Assembly: GCF_009389585.1 (NCBI RefSeq)
Contig: NZ_VIYG01000009.1
Location: 109,559 to 173,558, forward strand
Direction: 5' to 3'
DNA: 64,000 bases
Source: Oceanobacillus sp. CFH 90083
GTDB taxonomy: Bacteria > Bacillota > Bacilli > Bacillales > Amphibacillaceae
Each line of letters starts with the position of its first letter. Position 1 is the stretch's first letter. The position numbers were made by a program, and so were the translations under genes. Shown in pieces: positions 25,043 to 33,470 of the stretch. Under the pieces are notes generated by a model. The model did no database searches. It was given only the letters and a program-made list of their open reading frames with translations, and was not told where the DNA came from.

Positions 25043-25585
25043 ATGAATAGCTTATACATTTTGTTGATTTTTATTGCTGTAAGTATTTTGATTTCCGTAT
25101 TTATCCTGCAAAGCAAATGGATTGTTAAAATTAATTATCAATTTCCAGAAAGAAATGATTTACAGATTTCTGTCTTTTTTTATAAATGGTGTGTGTTAAG
25201 ACAAAAAAAAGTCCGGATATCAAGTCAAACAGAAGTAGAGAAAGGGTACCTTCATTTTCTTAAGCTGCTGCAACAGAAAAGACTGCATTTATCAAAAGAG
25301 TTGCGATTTCCATTCTTGTTAAAGGAAATGAAGATCCTTGAGTTCAAATGGTGGACCAAAGGAGGGACAGGAAATGCTTTTACTACATCTGTTGCCAACG
25401 GGACGGTTTGGGCAGTGAAAGGCTGGTTAGTAAGCTATCTTTCCAGGCACCTTCAGTTCTTAGTGAATCCGCAAATTCATGTTCAGCCGGATTTTCAGAA
25501 CAGCAGTTTACAGACCAGGTTTTCATGTATGATTTCCTTTCGCTTAGGAAAAACTATTCTGGGAATCATGCGCGACTTGAAATAA
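25043..25585 (+). CDS. ytfI: YtfI, DUF2953 protein
   Basis: A 180-residue protein with an N-terminal membrane helix (about 3-24) and the DUF2953 domain seen in YtfI of B. subtilis. Function unknown; it is paired with ytfJ in many spore formers and starts 17 bp before it here. Conserved features include LEFKWWTKGGTGNAFTTSVANGTVWAVKGW in the middle, cited only in part as FKWWTKGGTGNA. CAGGAGCG precedes the ATG. Probably co-transcribed with ytfJ. Confidence 0.8.
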   Translation: MNSLYILLIFIAVSILISVFILQSKWIVKINYQFPERNDLQISVFFYKWCVLRQKKVRISSQTEVEKGYLHFLKLLQQKRLHLSKELRFPFLLKEMKILEFKWWTKGGTGNAFTTSVANGTVWAVKGWLVSYLSRHLQFLVNPQIHVQPDFQNSSLQTRFSCMISFRLGKTILGIMRDLK

Positions 25586-25601
25586 ATGAGGAGGTAAAAA
25601 A

Positions 25602-26123
25602 ATGACAGAACATCCGATAGAAGGTCTAATGTCCAGTGCAATGAAAAGTATACAAAAGATGGTAGAAGTAAATACGATTATTGGTGACCCCTTAAAAGCT
25701 CCTGATGGAACAGTAATTATTCCCGTTTCAAAGGTTGGGTTTGGTTTTGCAGCTGGCGGCAGTGAATTTATGCCGGCAGAATTAAAGTCTAATGATTTTG
25801 AAGAGCATGAAATTCCGTTTGGCGGCGGTAGTGGAGGGGGAGTCTCTATCACACCTGTTGCTTTCCTTGTATTGAAAGAAGGAAATATGGAGTTAGTGCA
25901 TATGGATCAGCATACGCACCTGTATGAAAAAATAATTGATTTACTGCCAGAAATGCTTCGGCGGACAAGTAAGCCAAATAAAGGAAAAGATGAAAGAAGC
26001 AGAATAGAGCAAAAGCAACGTAACAATAATAAGGATGAGAAGGAGGAAGAAAAAACTTCTCACAAAGCGTCTGAAAAGGACAAGGGAGAATTAGAATCAA
26101 TTCTTACACGTTTTGAAATATAG
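25602..26123 (+). CDS. ytfJ: Sporulation protein YtfJ (GerW family)
   Basis: A 173-residue protein: a YtfJ/GerW domain (about 1-120) with the glycine-rich segment PFGGGSGGGVSITPVAF, then a charged Lys/Glu tail (about 125-165). YtfJ is a forespore protein in B. subtilis; mutants are affected in germination with L-alanine (hence GerW). The ytfI-ytfJ-tpx order is conserved. GAGGAGGT lies before the ATG. A role in germination here is inferred from the family. Confidence 0.88.
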   Translation: MTEHPIEGLMSSAMKSIQKMVEVNTIIGDPLKAPDGTVIIPVSKVGFGFAAGGSEFMPAELKSNDFEEHEIPFGGGSGGGVSITPVAFLVLKEGNMELVHMDQHTHLYEKIIDLLPEMLRRTSKPNKGKDERSRIEQKQRNNNKDEKEEEKTSHKASEKDKGELESILTRFEI

Positions 26124-26223
26124 ATTGCTGTACAATAGCAATAGCTATGATTGGACAGTTTATGTAACAAGCCCCATAATAGAAATTGAATTAAAATTAT
26201 AAAGATGGGGGAGGAAAAATCTC

Positions 26224-26724
26224 ATGCCAAAACAAGTTACATTTAAACAAGAGCCTGTCACCTTATTAGGAGAAGAGCAAAAAGTAGGAAATAATGCTCC
26301 AGACTTTACTGTACTTGCAAATGATCTATCTGAGAAAACGCTTGCTGATTATGCCGGAAAGGTTAAATTAATCAGTGTTGTTCCTTCTGTTGATACAGGA
26401 GTATGTGCGGAGCAGACACGCCGTTTTAATGAAGAAGCTGCTAATCTGGATAACACAGTTGTTTTAACAGTTAGTATGGATTTGCCATTTGCTCAAGGAC
26501 GCTGGTGTGGTGCAAATGGAATTGAGAACGTTGTAACATTATCTGATCACCGCTTGGCTGACTTTGGTAAAAATTATGGGGTATTAATTGAAGAACTCCG
26601 TCTATTATCCAGATCAATCTTTGTTGTAAATGAAAATAATGAAATTACTTACGTAGAATATGTACCAGAAGTTACAAACCATCCAGATTACGATGCTGTA
26701 TTAGAGCATTTAAAAACAAAATAA
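26224..26724 (+). CDS. tpx: Thiol peroxidase Tpx
   Basis: A 166-residue atypical 2-Cys peroxiredoxin. The peroxidatic Cys61 lies in [15 protein letters not shown], the resolving Cys95 in QGRWCGANG. It reduces alkyl and hydrogen peroxides using thioredoxin. Length and order (after ytfJ, before ytxK) match B. subtilis tpx (ytgI). GGGGGAGG precedes the ATG. No PerR-type box was seen upstream. A strong terminator follows. Confidence 0.96.
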   Translation: MPKQVTFKQEPVTLLGEEQKVGNNAPDFTVLANDLSEKTLADYAGKVKLISVVPSVDTGVCAEQTRRFNEEAANLDNTVVLTVSMDLPFAQGRWCGANGIENVVTLSDHRLADFGKNYGVLIEELRLLSRSIFVVNENNEITYVEYVPEVTNHPDYDAVLEHLKTK

Positions 26725-26728
26725 TAAT

Positions 26729-26767
26729 AAAAAAGGCATGATTCCGCGTTTGAGTCATGCTTTTTTT
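26729..26767 (+). terminator. Terminator of tpx
   Basis: AAAAAAGGCATGA pairs with TCATGCTTTTTT and ends in T7. It separates tpx from the ytxK-ackA operon. Confidence 0.9.
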
Positions 26768-26817
26768 AAATGAGCAGCTGCTTAAATTAATTACATATAA
26801 AAATAGCTCATCTTATG

Positions 26818-26889
26818 AGCGAGTAATCGTAACTCTAACTAAGGCAATCCTGCGCCTTTTATGCTTGGTTTTGGAAGTTTTCTTTAGAA
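26818..26889 (+). repeat. Dispersed repeat family I, copy 3 (5' truncated)
   Basis: It holds only the 3' part: GAGCGAGTAATCGTAACTC, AACTAAGGCAATCCTGCGCC, TATGCTTGG and the end AGTTTTCTTTAG. The same blocks end the copies at 5366 and 56740. It lies in the gap between tpx and ytxK. Confidence 0.7.
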
Positions 26890-26965
26890 ATAATGAAATT
26901 TCTTTTACATCTGGTATAAGTATTGTTAAAATAGAATGTTGTCAGCTTGGATAGGAGGGCATGCT

Positions 26966-27958
26966 ATGGAGCAATCAAATGTCGAGAAATTATATAAATG
27001 TATAGATAACATAACAGAAATGATTCAAAGCGCAAAAAACGAAACCTATCTGGAAAGCTTGGTTTTATCATTAAATATCCTTTTAGATGGTGGAAGACAG
27101 GATGAGCTGGACGATGTTACCAGACACAAGGTTATCGAAGCGATTCAGACTGTTAACGAAGAAGTGTTTGATGCAGAACCTTACCGCAAAGCAGTAAGTC
27201 TTGCCATTTTAAAAGCAATGAAGGGAGCATCACAGCAGCAGCATTTACTGACTCCTGATACGGTTAGTTTTTTAATCAGTTACTTGATGAATAAATTGAT
27301 TGATAGCAAGAGACAGATAAGTATATTTGACCCGGCCAGCGGCACAGCTAACCTGCTTACCACTGTGTTAAATCAAATGGAGAATCCTTTTAAAGCATAT
27401 GCTTCAGAAGTTGATCCAACATTGATAGAGCTTGCCGTATTAAATGCTAATTTGCAGAGAAGAGAAATTAGCTTCTATCATCAGGACAGCTTAAGACCTT
27501 TTCTGATAGAGCCTGTAGATGTTGTTGTCACAGATCTTCCAGTCGGATATTACCCGGATGATGCGACTGCGGCAGAATATCAATTAAAAGCGGATGAAGG
27601 GCATTCTTACGCACATCATTTATTTATCGAGCAGAGTTTGAAATATTTAAAAGATGGCGGATTCTTTATCGGCGTTATTCCGGAATTTTTATTTGATAGT
27701 GATCAATCGGACAAGTTATATGCATTTTTACAAGAAACAGCTCATATTGTTGGGGTCATCCGATTACCGGAAACATTTTTTAAATCAAAAAATCAGGCCA
27801 AAAGTGTATTAGTCCTCCAGAAAAAAGGGGACGGTACTAAAGAACCGAAACAACCATTGCTTGTACAGCTGCCTTCATTTAAGAATGCTCAAGCGATGGC
27901 AGATATCATCAAACAGGTCAATCTGTGGTTTACAACCTATCCAAATAGGATTAAATGA
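26966..27958 (+). CDS. ytxK: YtxK, class I SAM-dependent methyltransferase (N6-adenine methylase-like)
   Basis: A 330-residue protein with a helical N-terminal part and a Rossmann methyltransferase domain. Motif I is FDPASGTANLL (about 121-131); motif IV is DLPVGYYP (190-197), in place of the NPPY/DPPY of adenine methylases. It resembles the HsdM-like MTases but has no restriction partner. Substrate unknown. ATG 26966 follows ATAGGAGGG. The ackA gene starts 21 bp after its stop, as in B. subtilis ytxK-ackA, so they likely share a transcript. Confidence 0.88.
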   Translation: MEQSNVEKLYKCIDNITEMIQSAKNETYLESLVLSLNILLDGGRQDELDDVTRHKVIEAIQTVNEEVFDAEPYRKAVSLAILKAMKGASQQQHLLTPDTVSFLISYLMNKLIDSKRQISIFDPASGTANLLTTVLNQMENPFKAYASEVDPTLIELAVLNANLQRREISFYHQDSLRPFLIEPVDVVVTDLPVGYYPDDATAAEYQLKADEGHSYAHHLFIEQSLKYLKDGGFFIGVIPEFLFDSDQSDKLYAFLQETAHIVGVIRLPETFFKSKNQAKSVLVLQKKGDGTKEPKQPLLVQLPSFKNAQAMADIIKQVNLWFTTYPNRIK

Positions 27959-27979
27959 GAGTATAGGAGTGAAATGAAA

Positions 27980-29164
27980 ATGAGTAATGTATTAGCAATT
28001 AATGCGGGAAGTTCATCCTTGAAATTTCAGCTTATTAAAATGCCGGAAGAAGAAGTTGCTGCAATTGGTCTGGTAGAACGAATTGGCATGCCGGAATCTA
28101 TTTTCAAAATTGAAACGGGCGGCAAAGAGGATAAGACAGTAACAGATATTCCGGATCATAGTGTTGCAGTAAAAATGCTATTAGATGCTTTGATTTCTAC
28201 AGGAATTATTCAATCATTTGATGAAATTGATGCCGTTGGACATCGTGTTGTTCATGGAGGGGAATACTTTACTGATTCTGTTTTATTGGATGACGAAGCG
28301 ATTCAAAAAATTGAAGAAGTATCTGAATTAGCACCTTTGCATAATCCGGCTAACTTAACAGGAATTCGTGCTTTCAAAGAAATTCTGCCTCATGTTCCGA
28401 TGGTAGCTGTGTTTGATACAGCATTCCATCAGTCCATGCCGGAAGCATCTTATCTTTACAGCCTGCCGAGAAATTATTATGAAGATTATGGTATCCGTAA
28501 ATATGGTTTCCATGGTACTTCTCATAAATATGTTTCCGAACGGGCGGCAGAACTTTTGGGCAGACCGTTAGAAAGTCTCCGATTAATATCCTGCCATATT
28601 GGTAATGGTGCTAGTGTTACAGCAATTAAAGATGGTAAATCGATGGATACTTCTATGGGCTTTACACCACTTGCAGGGGTGACAATGGGGACAAGGTCCG
28701 GGAATATTGATCCGGCATTAATTCCTTATATTATGCAATGTACGGGTAAAACAGTAGATGAAGTGCTTCATGTTTTAAATAAAGAAAGTGGAATGCTGGC
28801 ACTTTCCGGGTTCTCCAGTGACTTACGTGATATTGAAGATGCGGCAGATACAAACTCCCGGGCCGAGCTGGCTTTAGATGTGTTTGCTGGAAGAATTCAT
28901 AAATATATAGGATCCTATGCTGCGAAAATGAATGGTGTGGATGCTATTATTTTTACAGCTGGTATTGGAGAAAACAGTATTACTATCCGTGAAAAAATTC
29001 TAAAAGGATTGGAATTCATGGGTATTTATTGGGACCAAAAGCTAAATGAAGTGCGTGGAAAAGAACAGTTCATCAACTACCCGCACTCTCCGGTAAAAGT
29101 AATGGTCATCCCGACGAATGAAGAGGTGATGATTGCGCGTGATACACTGCGGTTAAGTAAATAA
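27980..29164 (+). CDS. ackA: Acetate kinase
   Basis: A 394-residue acetate kinase, which makes ATP and acetate from acetyl phosphate. It has NAGSSSLKF at the N terminus, the [11 protein letters not shown] segment, HIGNGASV near 205 and the FTAGIGENS motif near 325. ATG 27980 is preferred to the ATG at 27974 because AGGAGT is then correctly spaced. No cre site is seen directly upstream; the gene is joined to ytxK. Confidence 0.97.
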   Translation: MSNVLAINAGSSSLKFQLIKMPEEEVAAIGLVERIGMPESIFKIETGGKEDKTVTDIPDHSVAVKMLLDALISTGIIQSFDEIDAVGHRVVHGGEYFTDSVLLDDEAIQKIEEVSELAPLHNPANLTGIRAFKEILPHVPMVAVFDTAFHQSMPEASYLYSLPRNYYEDYGIRKYGFHGTSHKYVSERAAELLGRPLESLRLISCHIGNGASVTAIKDGKSMDTSMGFTPLAGVTMGTRSGNIDPALIPYIMQCTGKTVDEVLHVLNKESGMLALSGFSSDLRDIEDAADTNSRAELALDVFAGRIHKYIGSYAAKMNGVDAIIFTAGIGENSITIREKILKGLEFMGIYWDQKLNEVRGKEQFINYPHSPVKVMVIPTNEEVMIARDTLRLSK

Positions 29165-29242
29165 AGGTTGATACAACAAGGTTTATAGCTTCAGGGAATA
29201 TCATTAGGACCTATGTTACTCAGTTACTAACAATCATTAAAA

Positions 29243-29288
29243 TAGGCTTTTTTCTATGCGAAACTTGTATAGAAAGAGGTCTTTTTTA
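29243..29288 (+). terminator. Terminator of ackA
   Basis: TTTTTTCTAT pairs with ATAGAAAGAG around an 11-base loop and a T6 run follows. It lies about 80 bp after the ackA stop. Confidence 0.6.
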
Positions 29289-29305
29289 CTGAGAACAAAG
29301 CGCTG

Positions 29306-29356
29306 CCAAGGCAATCCGCATTTTTCGGACATACTTGCGCAGACCTTCTTTAGATA
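29306..29356 (+). repeat. Possible decayed fragment of dispersed repeat family I
   Basis: CCAAGGCAATCCGCATTTTTC with a later GACCTTCTTTAGAT resembles the 3' block of family I (AAGGCAATCCTGCGCC and TTTTCTTTAG). Similarity is partial. The rest of the 430-bp gap 29165-29594 has only a small CCATCCCTT/AAGGGATGG hairpin (29547-29578) and no gene. Confidence 0.3.
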
Positions 29357-29594
29357 AAATCTGATCCGATAAATTTATAGAGATTTCTATTTTCGACTGT
29401 CTATATGAATGGACACCTGGGACCGAGAAACAAAATTGCGGTGCTGTTGAGAAATAGCATAGTGAGACATGCAGCTTGAATAAGTAATTAATAATTTTTA
29501 GGAAGTAATCGGAACTTGAAGTATAATAGAAAGAATATTACATTTTCCATCCCTTACGAGGAATCTCCCAAGGGATGGATGAAAGTTCAATAAA

Positions 29595-30023
29595 TTAACG
29601 AATGACAAGCACATCACAGCTGGCATATCTTGTAATACTTTCGGAGACGCTGCCAATTAAGAAACGCTCGACCGCATTCATACCAGTTGCACCACAAATG
29701 ATTAAATCTGCATCAAAATTACCAGCTATTTCTTTTGCGATTTTTACTTTAGGAGAGCCATACTCAATACAGCGGACAATATCTGTTAATCCAGCTGCTT
29801 CAGCTTGCTTTACATAATCATCTAACAATTCTTTGGCATACGTCTCTGCTCTTTCCGATAAAGAGCGGTCGTATGCTTCAGCTGTTGAAAAATTACGAGA
29901 GTCCACCACGTGAGCAAGAATCAATCGGGCTGTATTTCTTTTTGCGATATCGAGTGACTTACTAAAAGCCTTCTCAGCTGCTTTAGATCCATCTACTGCG
30001 ACAACAATATGTTTATATTCCAT
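29595..30023 (-). CDS. Universal stress protein (UspA family)
   Basis: A 142-residue single Usp domain beginning MEYKHIVVAVDGSKAAEKAF. The ATP-binding pattern G-x2-G-x9-G-S is present in GATGMNAVERFLIGS, so it belongs to the ATP-binding group. Such proteins rise under starvation and stress; the exact role is unknown. AAAGGGGAG precedes the ATG. Single gene, on the opposite strand to ackA. Confidence 0.92.
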   Translation of the reverse strand: MEYKHIVVAVDGSKAAEKAFSKSLDIAKRNTARLILAHVVDSRNFSTAEAYDRSLSERAETYAKELLDDYVKQAEAAGLTDIVRCIEYGSPKVKIAKEIAGNFDADLIICGATGMNAVERFLIGSVSESITRYASCDVLVIR

Positions 30024-30186
30024 GATTTATCTCCCCTTTCTATTTTATTATATACCTGTTTTGAAAGCGTTACAAACCTGTATTGCTAAATAACATAAAA
30101 TTTCGGAAAATAGTTAAATAATAATGGACTGATTCTCTCGGAAATTATTTGACAGCAATGCTGATCATGGTTCAGCCGAACGGATA

Positions 30187-30220
30187 AAAAAACCCCGGTT
30201 TAATAGAAACTGGGGTTTTA
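30187..30220 (-). terminator. Terminator of the Xaa-Pro peptidase gene
   Basis: On the minus strand AAAACCCC-AGTT pairs with AAC-GGGGTTTT around a short loop, followed by T7. It lies 30 bp past the peptidase stop. Confidence 0.85.
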
Positions 30221-30249
30221 GAATGGTTTATTTAGAATAAATAGGTACT

Positions 30250-31347
30250 TTAAGAAATAGTTTGTAATGTTTTTGGATATTTTGTCAATTCTAATGGCAT
30301 GTAATTGGTTGTGAACAGCATATCCTCAATTCTTACTCCGCCAACATTTGGCACATAAACACCTGGTTCAATTGTAAAACACATCCCTGGCTCAATAGGC
30401 AATGTATTTTCGCTATGCATGGAAGGATATTCATGTGTTTCGATTCCTAAACCGTGTCCAAGCCGGTGAGTAAAATATTCACCGTACCCTTGCTCTGTAA
30501 TATAATTTCTTGCTATTTTATCAAGCTCACCAACTGCTGTGCCGGCCTTACTTGCATCAATTGCTCTTTCTTGTGCTTCCAGTACAGTATCGTATATTTG
30601 TTTCTGCTCATCCGTAATATGACCAAAAGCAACTGTCCGGGTAATATCCGAGCAATAGCCTTGATAAATAACACCCAAGTCAAAAAGAACGAAATTGTTT
30701 TTCTCTAATGGTGTTTTATCAGGAGTTCCATGAGGAGAGGCTGTTTTTGCACCGAACAGTGCCATGGTTTGAAAGGACATCTCACGAATTCCCTGTTTTT
30801 TTAAGGTATGCTCAATCGCAGCAACCACCTCTAATTCAGAAACGCCTTCTTTTAAAGCCTCTACTCCTGTTTTAACGCCTAAATCCGCTAATTCTGCAGC
30901 AGTTTTTAAATAATCATGCTCTTTTTTAGATTTAATTAAACGCAGATTTTGAATGGCTGGTGTTGCATCTGTATATGCAGCATCCGGAAAGATTTCTTGC
31001 ATCTGATTATAACGATGGACGGTCAGGTGGTCTTTTTCCACTGCCATGACAGCAGGTTCTTTTTCATGTTGTTTTAAGAAAGCTTGTAAGGAATGCCAAG
31101 GATTTTCATGATCATAATAACCTACAATGAAATGCTTCCAGCCGGCATTTCTTGCATCCTCCTCCTCCATTTTCGGCAGCAGAAAGATAGGATCGATGCC
31201 GTCCATAACAACAATTCCAATTACTCTTTCATGCGGGTCTGTATAGTACCCGCTTAAATAATATACATTTGCTTTGGAGCTGATAAAACAACTGTCTGCT
31301 TGCTGTTTTTTGAGCTCGGCAAATAAATTATTAATTCTGTCTGACAT
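30250..31347 (-). CDS. Xaa-Pro dipeptidase/aminopeptidase, M24B family (YkvY-like)
   Basis: A 365-residue M24 metallopeptidase: creatinase-like N-terminal domain (1-130) and pita-bread catalytic domain. Metal ligands are seen in FDLGVIYQGYCSDITR (two Asp), HRLGHGLGIETHE (His), FTIEPGVY (Glu) and VRIEDM (Glu). It cleaves peptides with proline at the second position. Closest recalled relative is B. subtilis YkvY. TAGGAGGC precedes the ATG. It is a single gene, divergent from pspA; the pspA SigW-type promoter is in the shared upstream region. Confidence 0.88.
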   Translation of the reverse strand: MSDRINNLFAELKKQQADSCFISSKANVYYLSGYYTDPHERVIGIVVMDGIDPIFLLPKMEEEDARNAGWKHFIVGYYDHENPWHSLQAFLKQHEKEPAVMAVEKDHLTVHRYNQMQEIFPDAAYTDATPAIQNLRLIKSKKEHDYLKTAAELADLGVKTGVEALKEGVSELEVVAAIEHTLKKQGIREMSFQTMALFGAKTASPHGTPDKTPLEKNNFVLFDLGVIYQGYCSDITRTVAFGHITDEQKQIYDTVLEAQERAIDASKAGTAVGELDKIARNYITEQGYGEYFTHRLGHGLGIETHEYPSMHSENTLPIEPGMCFTIEPGVYVPNVGGVRIEDMLFTTNYMPLELTKYPKTLQTIS

Positions 31348-31444
31348 TATTTTTGCCTCCTAGTTGATTCATATAGCTGTTTTTCCACGTGAATAGTACT
31401 CTTTAAAAAATTATAGCAGATCGTAAGAAAAAAACCGATAAAAA

Positions 31445-31470
31445 TGAAACTTTTTGCGAAATCAACCGTA
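31445..31470 (+). promoter_or_regulatory. ECF SigW-type promoter of pspA
   Basis: TGAAAC (31445-31450), a 16-bp spacer and CGTA (31467-31470) match the SigW consensus exactly, 57 bp before the pspA ATG. B. subtilis pspA is in the SigW cell-envelope stress regulon. Confidence 0.8.
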
Positions 31471-31527
31471 TTTCATACTGTACACGAACCGTACATTACT
31501 ATTACTTATTCTAAAAGGAGGATTTGT

Positions 31528-32193
31528 ATGTTTCAATTTTTTAACCGAATGAAAACAATTGTCAGTTCAGAACTGAATGCAATGATCGATAAGGCGGAAG
31601 ATCCTGTCAAAATGTTAGAACAGTATTTGAGAGATATGGGCAAGGATATTGAAGAGGTCGAAGCTGCTGTAGCAAAGCAAATGGCAAATGAGAAAATGCT
31701 GAAACGCAAAGCAAACGATGCGAAGGCTATGGTGGAAAAACGTCAGGAACAAGCTGAAAAAGCAGTAGAAGCAGATAATGATGAATTAGCAAGAAAAGCT
31801 TTGGAGGATAAAAAGCAGCAGGAAAAAACGTATGATTCTCTGCAAGCTTCCTGGGTACGTGCGGATGAAGATGTAAGAATCCTTAAAGAAAAATTATCTG
31901 AAATGAAAAAAGAATATCAGGAAATGAAATTGAAGAAGGATTCTTTGAAAGCCCGTGCAGAATCTGCCAAAACAAGAACAAAAATGAACCGTACCATGTC
32001 TTCTATCGGCAGTGATCAATCCCGTCAAGGTTTTGAGAGAATGGAAGAAAAAGTGCTTCAATATGAAGCGGAAGCAGAAACCTCAGAAGACTTAAGTGAG
32101 AGTGCCCGTACGCTGGATGATGAATTTAAAGTGCTTGAGGATAATGGTGTGGATGATGAATTAGCTGCCTTAAAAAAGAAATTAAATAAATAA
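31528..32193 (+). CDS. pspA: PspA/IM30 family phage-shock protein
   Basis: A 221-residue, almost wholly helical protein of the PspA/IM30/Vipp1 (ESCRT-III-like) family. It starts MFQFFNRMKTIVSSELNAMI with the typical membrane-binding amphipathic helix, then KAEDPVKMLEQYLRDM. The protein supports membrane integrity under envelope stress. ATG 31528 is set by AAAAGGAGG; an in-frame ATG at 31444 overlaps the -35 of the SigW-type promoter and cannot be the start. LiaH is the alternative family member, but the promoter and N terminus favour PspA. Confidence 0.88.
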   Translation: MFQFFNRMKTIVSSELNAMIDKAEDPVKMLEQYLRDMGKDIEEVEAAVAKQMANEKMLKRKANDAKAMVEKRQEQAEKAVEADNDELARKALEDKKQQEKTYDSLQASWVRADEDVRILKEKLSEMKKEYQEMKLKKDSLKARAESAKTRTKMNRTMSSIGSDQSRQGFERMEEKVLQYEAEAETSEDLSESARTLDDEFKVLEDNGVDDELAALKKKLNK

Positions 32194-32284
32194 TTTTAAA
32201 AAAAGGTGCATACGAACCGCTGATAACGGGAAGACACAGTATAAAATCAAATAATAATCCAACTAGTCAAAGGAGAGATTTTTT

Positions 32285-32977
32285 GTGAAAGTATCTTTTC
32301 ATGGACATTCTGTAATAAAAGTAGACACTGGAACACATCGCATTATTATTGACCCGTTTATCAATGGAAATGAAGCCTGTGATTTAGATCCAGGTACAGA
32401 GAAGGTCGATGTTATTCTGCTGACACATGGTCATAATGATCATGTCGGAGATACAGTGGAAATAGCTAAGAATAATGATGCTTTAGTTGTAGCAACAGCA
32501 GAGCTTGCAGATTATTTTGCCTCAAAGGGTTTGAATACACATCCAATGCATATTGGAGGCTCCCGCGAATTTGACTTTGGAAAAGTACAATTTACGCAAG
32601 CTTTTCACGGTTCATCCTATAAAGAAGAGGATGGGACAGTGATTTATGGCGGTATGCCCGGTGGAATACTTCTCACGGTGAATGGCAAGACAATTTATCA
32701 CTTGGGAGATACTGCGTTGTTTACGGATTTGAAAATGTACGGTGAATTAAATGATATTGATATTGCCTTTATTCCAATCGGCGATAACTTTACAATGGGA
32801 CCAGGTGATGCGCTTCTGGCGGCTGAATGGGTAAATGCCAGGAAGGTTGTTCCTGTTCACTATAATACCTTCCCGCCAATTGTGCAGGATCCGGAGGCCT
32901 GGGCAGCCAAAGTGAAGGCCGGCAATGCTCATGTCATGCAGGTTGGAGAAACAATTGATTTATCATCGCATGAATGA
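32285..32977 (+). CDS. ytkL: UPF0173 metal-dependent hydrolase YtkL
   Basis: A 230-residue metallo-beta-lactamase-fold hydrolase. The HxHxDH motif is [10 protein letters not shown] (His48, His50, Asp52, His53), with further ligands in GDTALFTD and [12 protein letters not shown]0173/UlaG-like; substrate unknown. The GTG at 32285 follows AAAGGAGAG. As in B. subtilis it lies near ytoI. A long perfect hairpin follows the gene. Confidence 0.9.
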   Translation: MKVSFHGHSVIKVDTGTHRIIIDPFINGNEACDLDPGTEKVDVILLTHGHNDHVGDTVEIAKNNDALVVATAELADYFASKGLNTHPMHIGGSREFDFGKVQFTQAFHGSSYKEEDGTVIYGGMPGGILLTVNGKTIYHLGDTALFTDLKMYGELNDIDIAFIPIGDNFTMGPGDALLAAEWVNARKVVPVHYNTFPPIVQDPEAWAAKVKAGNAHVMQVGETIDLSSHE

Positions 32978-33075
32978 CTGCAATTTCCCTCGTGAAGATA
33001 GAAAAACGTGTTGATACAGATTGGGAAAAATCGGTCACTTTATCTCCTGGTTGAATGGTATCTTTTTTAAAGAAT

Positions 33076-33124
33076 ATGCAGCAGAAAACCACAGAGACCC
33101 AAGCTCTGTGGTTTTCTGCTGCAT
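33076..33124. terminator. Long perfect hairpin after ytkL (probable terminator)
   Basis: A 21-bp arm (33076-33096) and its exact inverse (33104-33124) surround a 7-base loop. The inner stem is ACCACAGAG/CTCTGTGGT with TTTT inside the outer arm, so the U run is buried in the stem. It could stop transcription on either strand, but its length is unusual. Confidence 0.6.
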
Positions 33125-33170
33125 AGAAATAAACCTCTCTCATACACTTATAAAGAGGGGGGAGGCAGCT

Positions 33171-33398
33171 GTGAAAACAAATATTATTTTAAGACTGTTA
33201 TTAGTTTGTTTTTTCATTTACATTGCGTGGCCAATGGTTCCGCAATCTTCCAGCTCTTTGGAATTTTTATTTTGGGGATGCTGGTTATTATTTGCGTTTG
33301 TATTTATCGGTGCAAATCTTGCAACACTATTGAAAATGTCCAGGCCACCGATTATGGAACAGGAAGGAATAAGTAAGAAGAAACAGCGCAGCCATTGA
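33171..33398 (+). CDS. Small membrane protein, function unknown
   Basis: A 75-residue protein with two predicted membrane helices (about 4-22 and 30-52) and a basic, lysine-rich C terminus (KKKQRSH). GTG 33171 is chosen because GAGGGGGGAGG lies just upstream; the longer in-frame opening from 33021 runs through the hairpin and is not coding. I do not recognise the family. It lies between ytkL and ytoI, 72 bp before ytoI, and may share its promoter region. Confidence 0.6.
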   Translation: MKTNIILRLLLVCFFIYIAWPMVPQSSSSLEFLFWGCWLLFAFVFIGANLATLLKMSRPPIMEQEGISKKKQRSH

Positions 33399-33470
33399 GT
33401 TTCATCTGTATCAATTGTATAATAAGACTAATATGTTTTATATAGTACAGTTGAAAGAAGGTGATGGCAG

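Noticed and set aside
29547..29578. CCATCCCTT/AAGGGATGG hairpin as terminator of uspA
   Set aside because: No T run follows on the minus strand, so it was not called a terminator.
31444..31527. Upstream ATG for pspA
   Set aside because: It overlaps the TGAAAC element of the SigW-type promoter; ATG 31528 has the ribosome site and the family N terminus.
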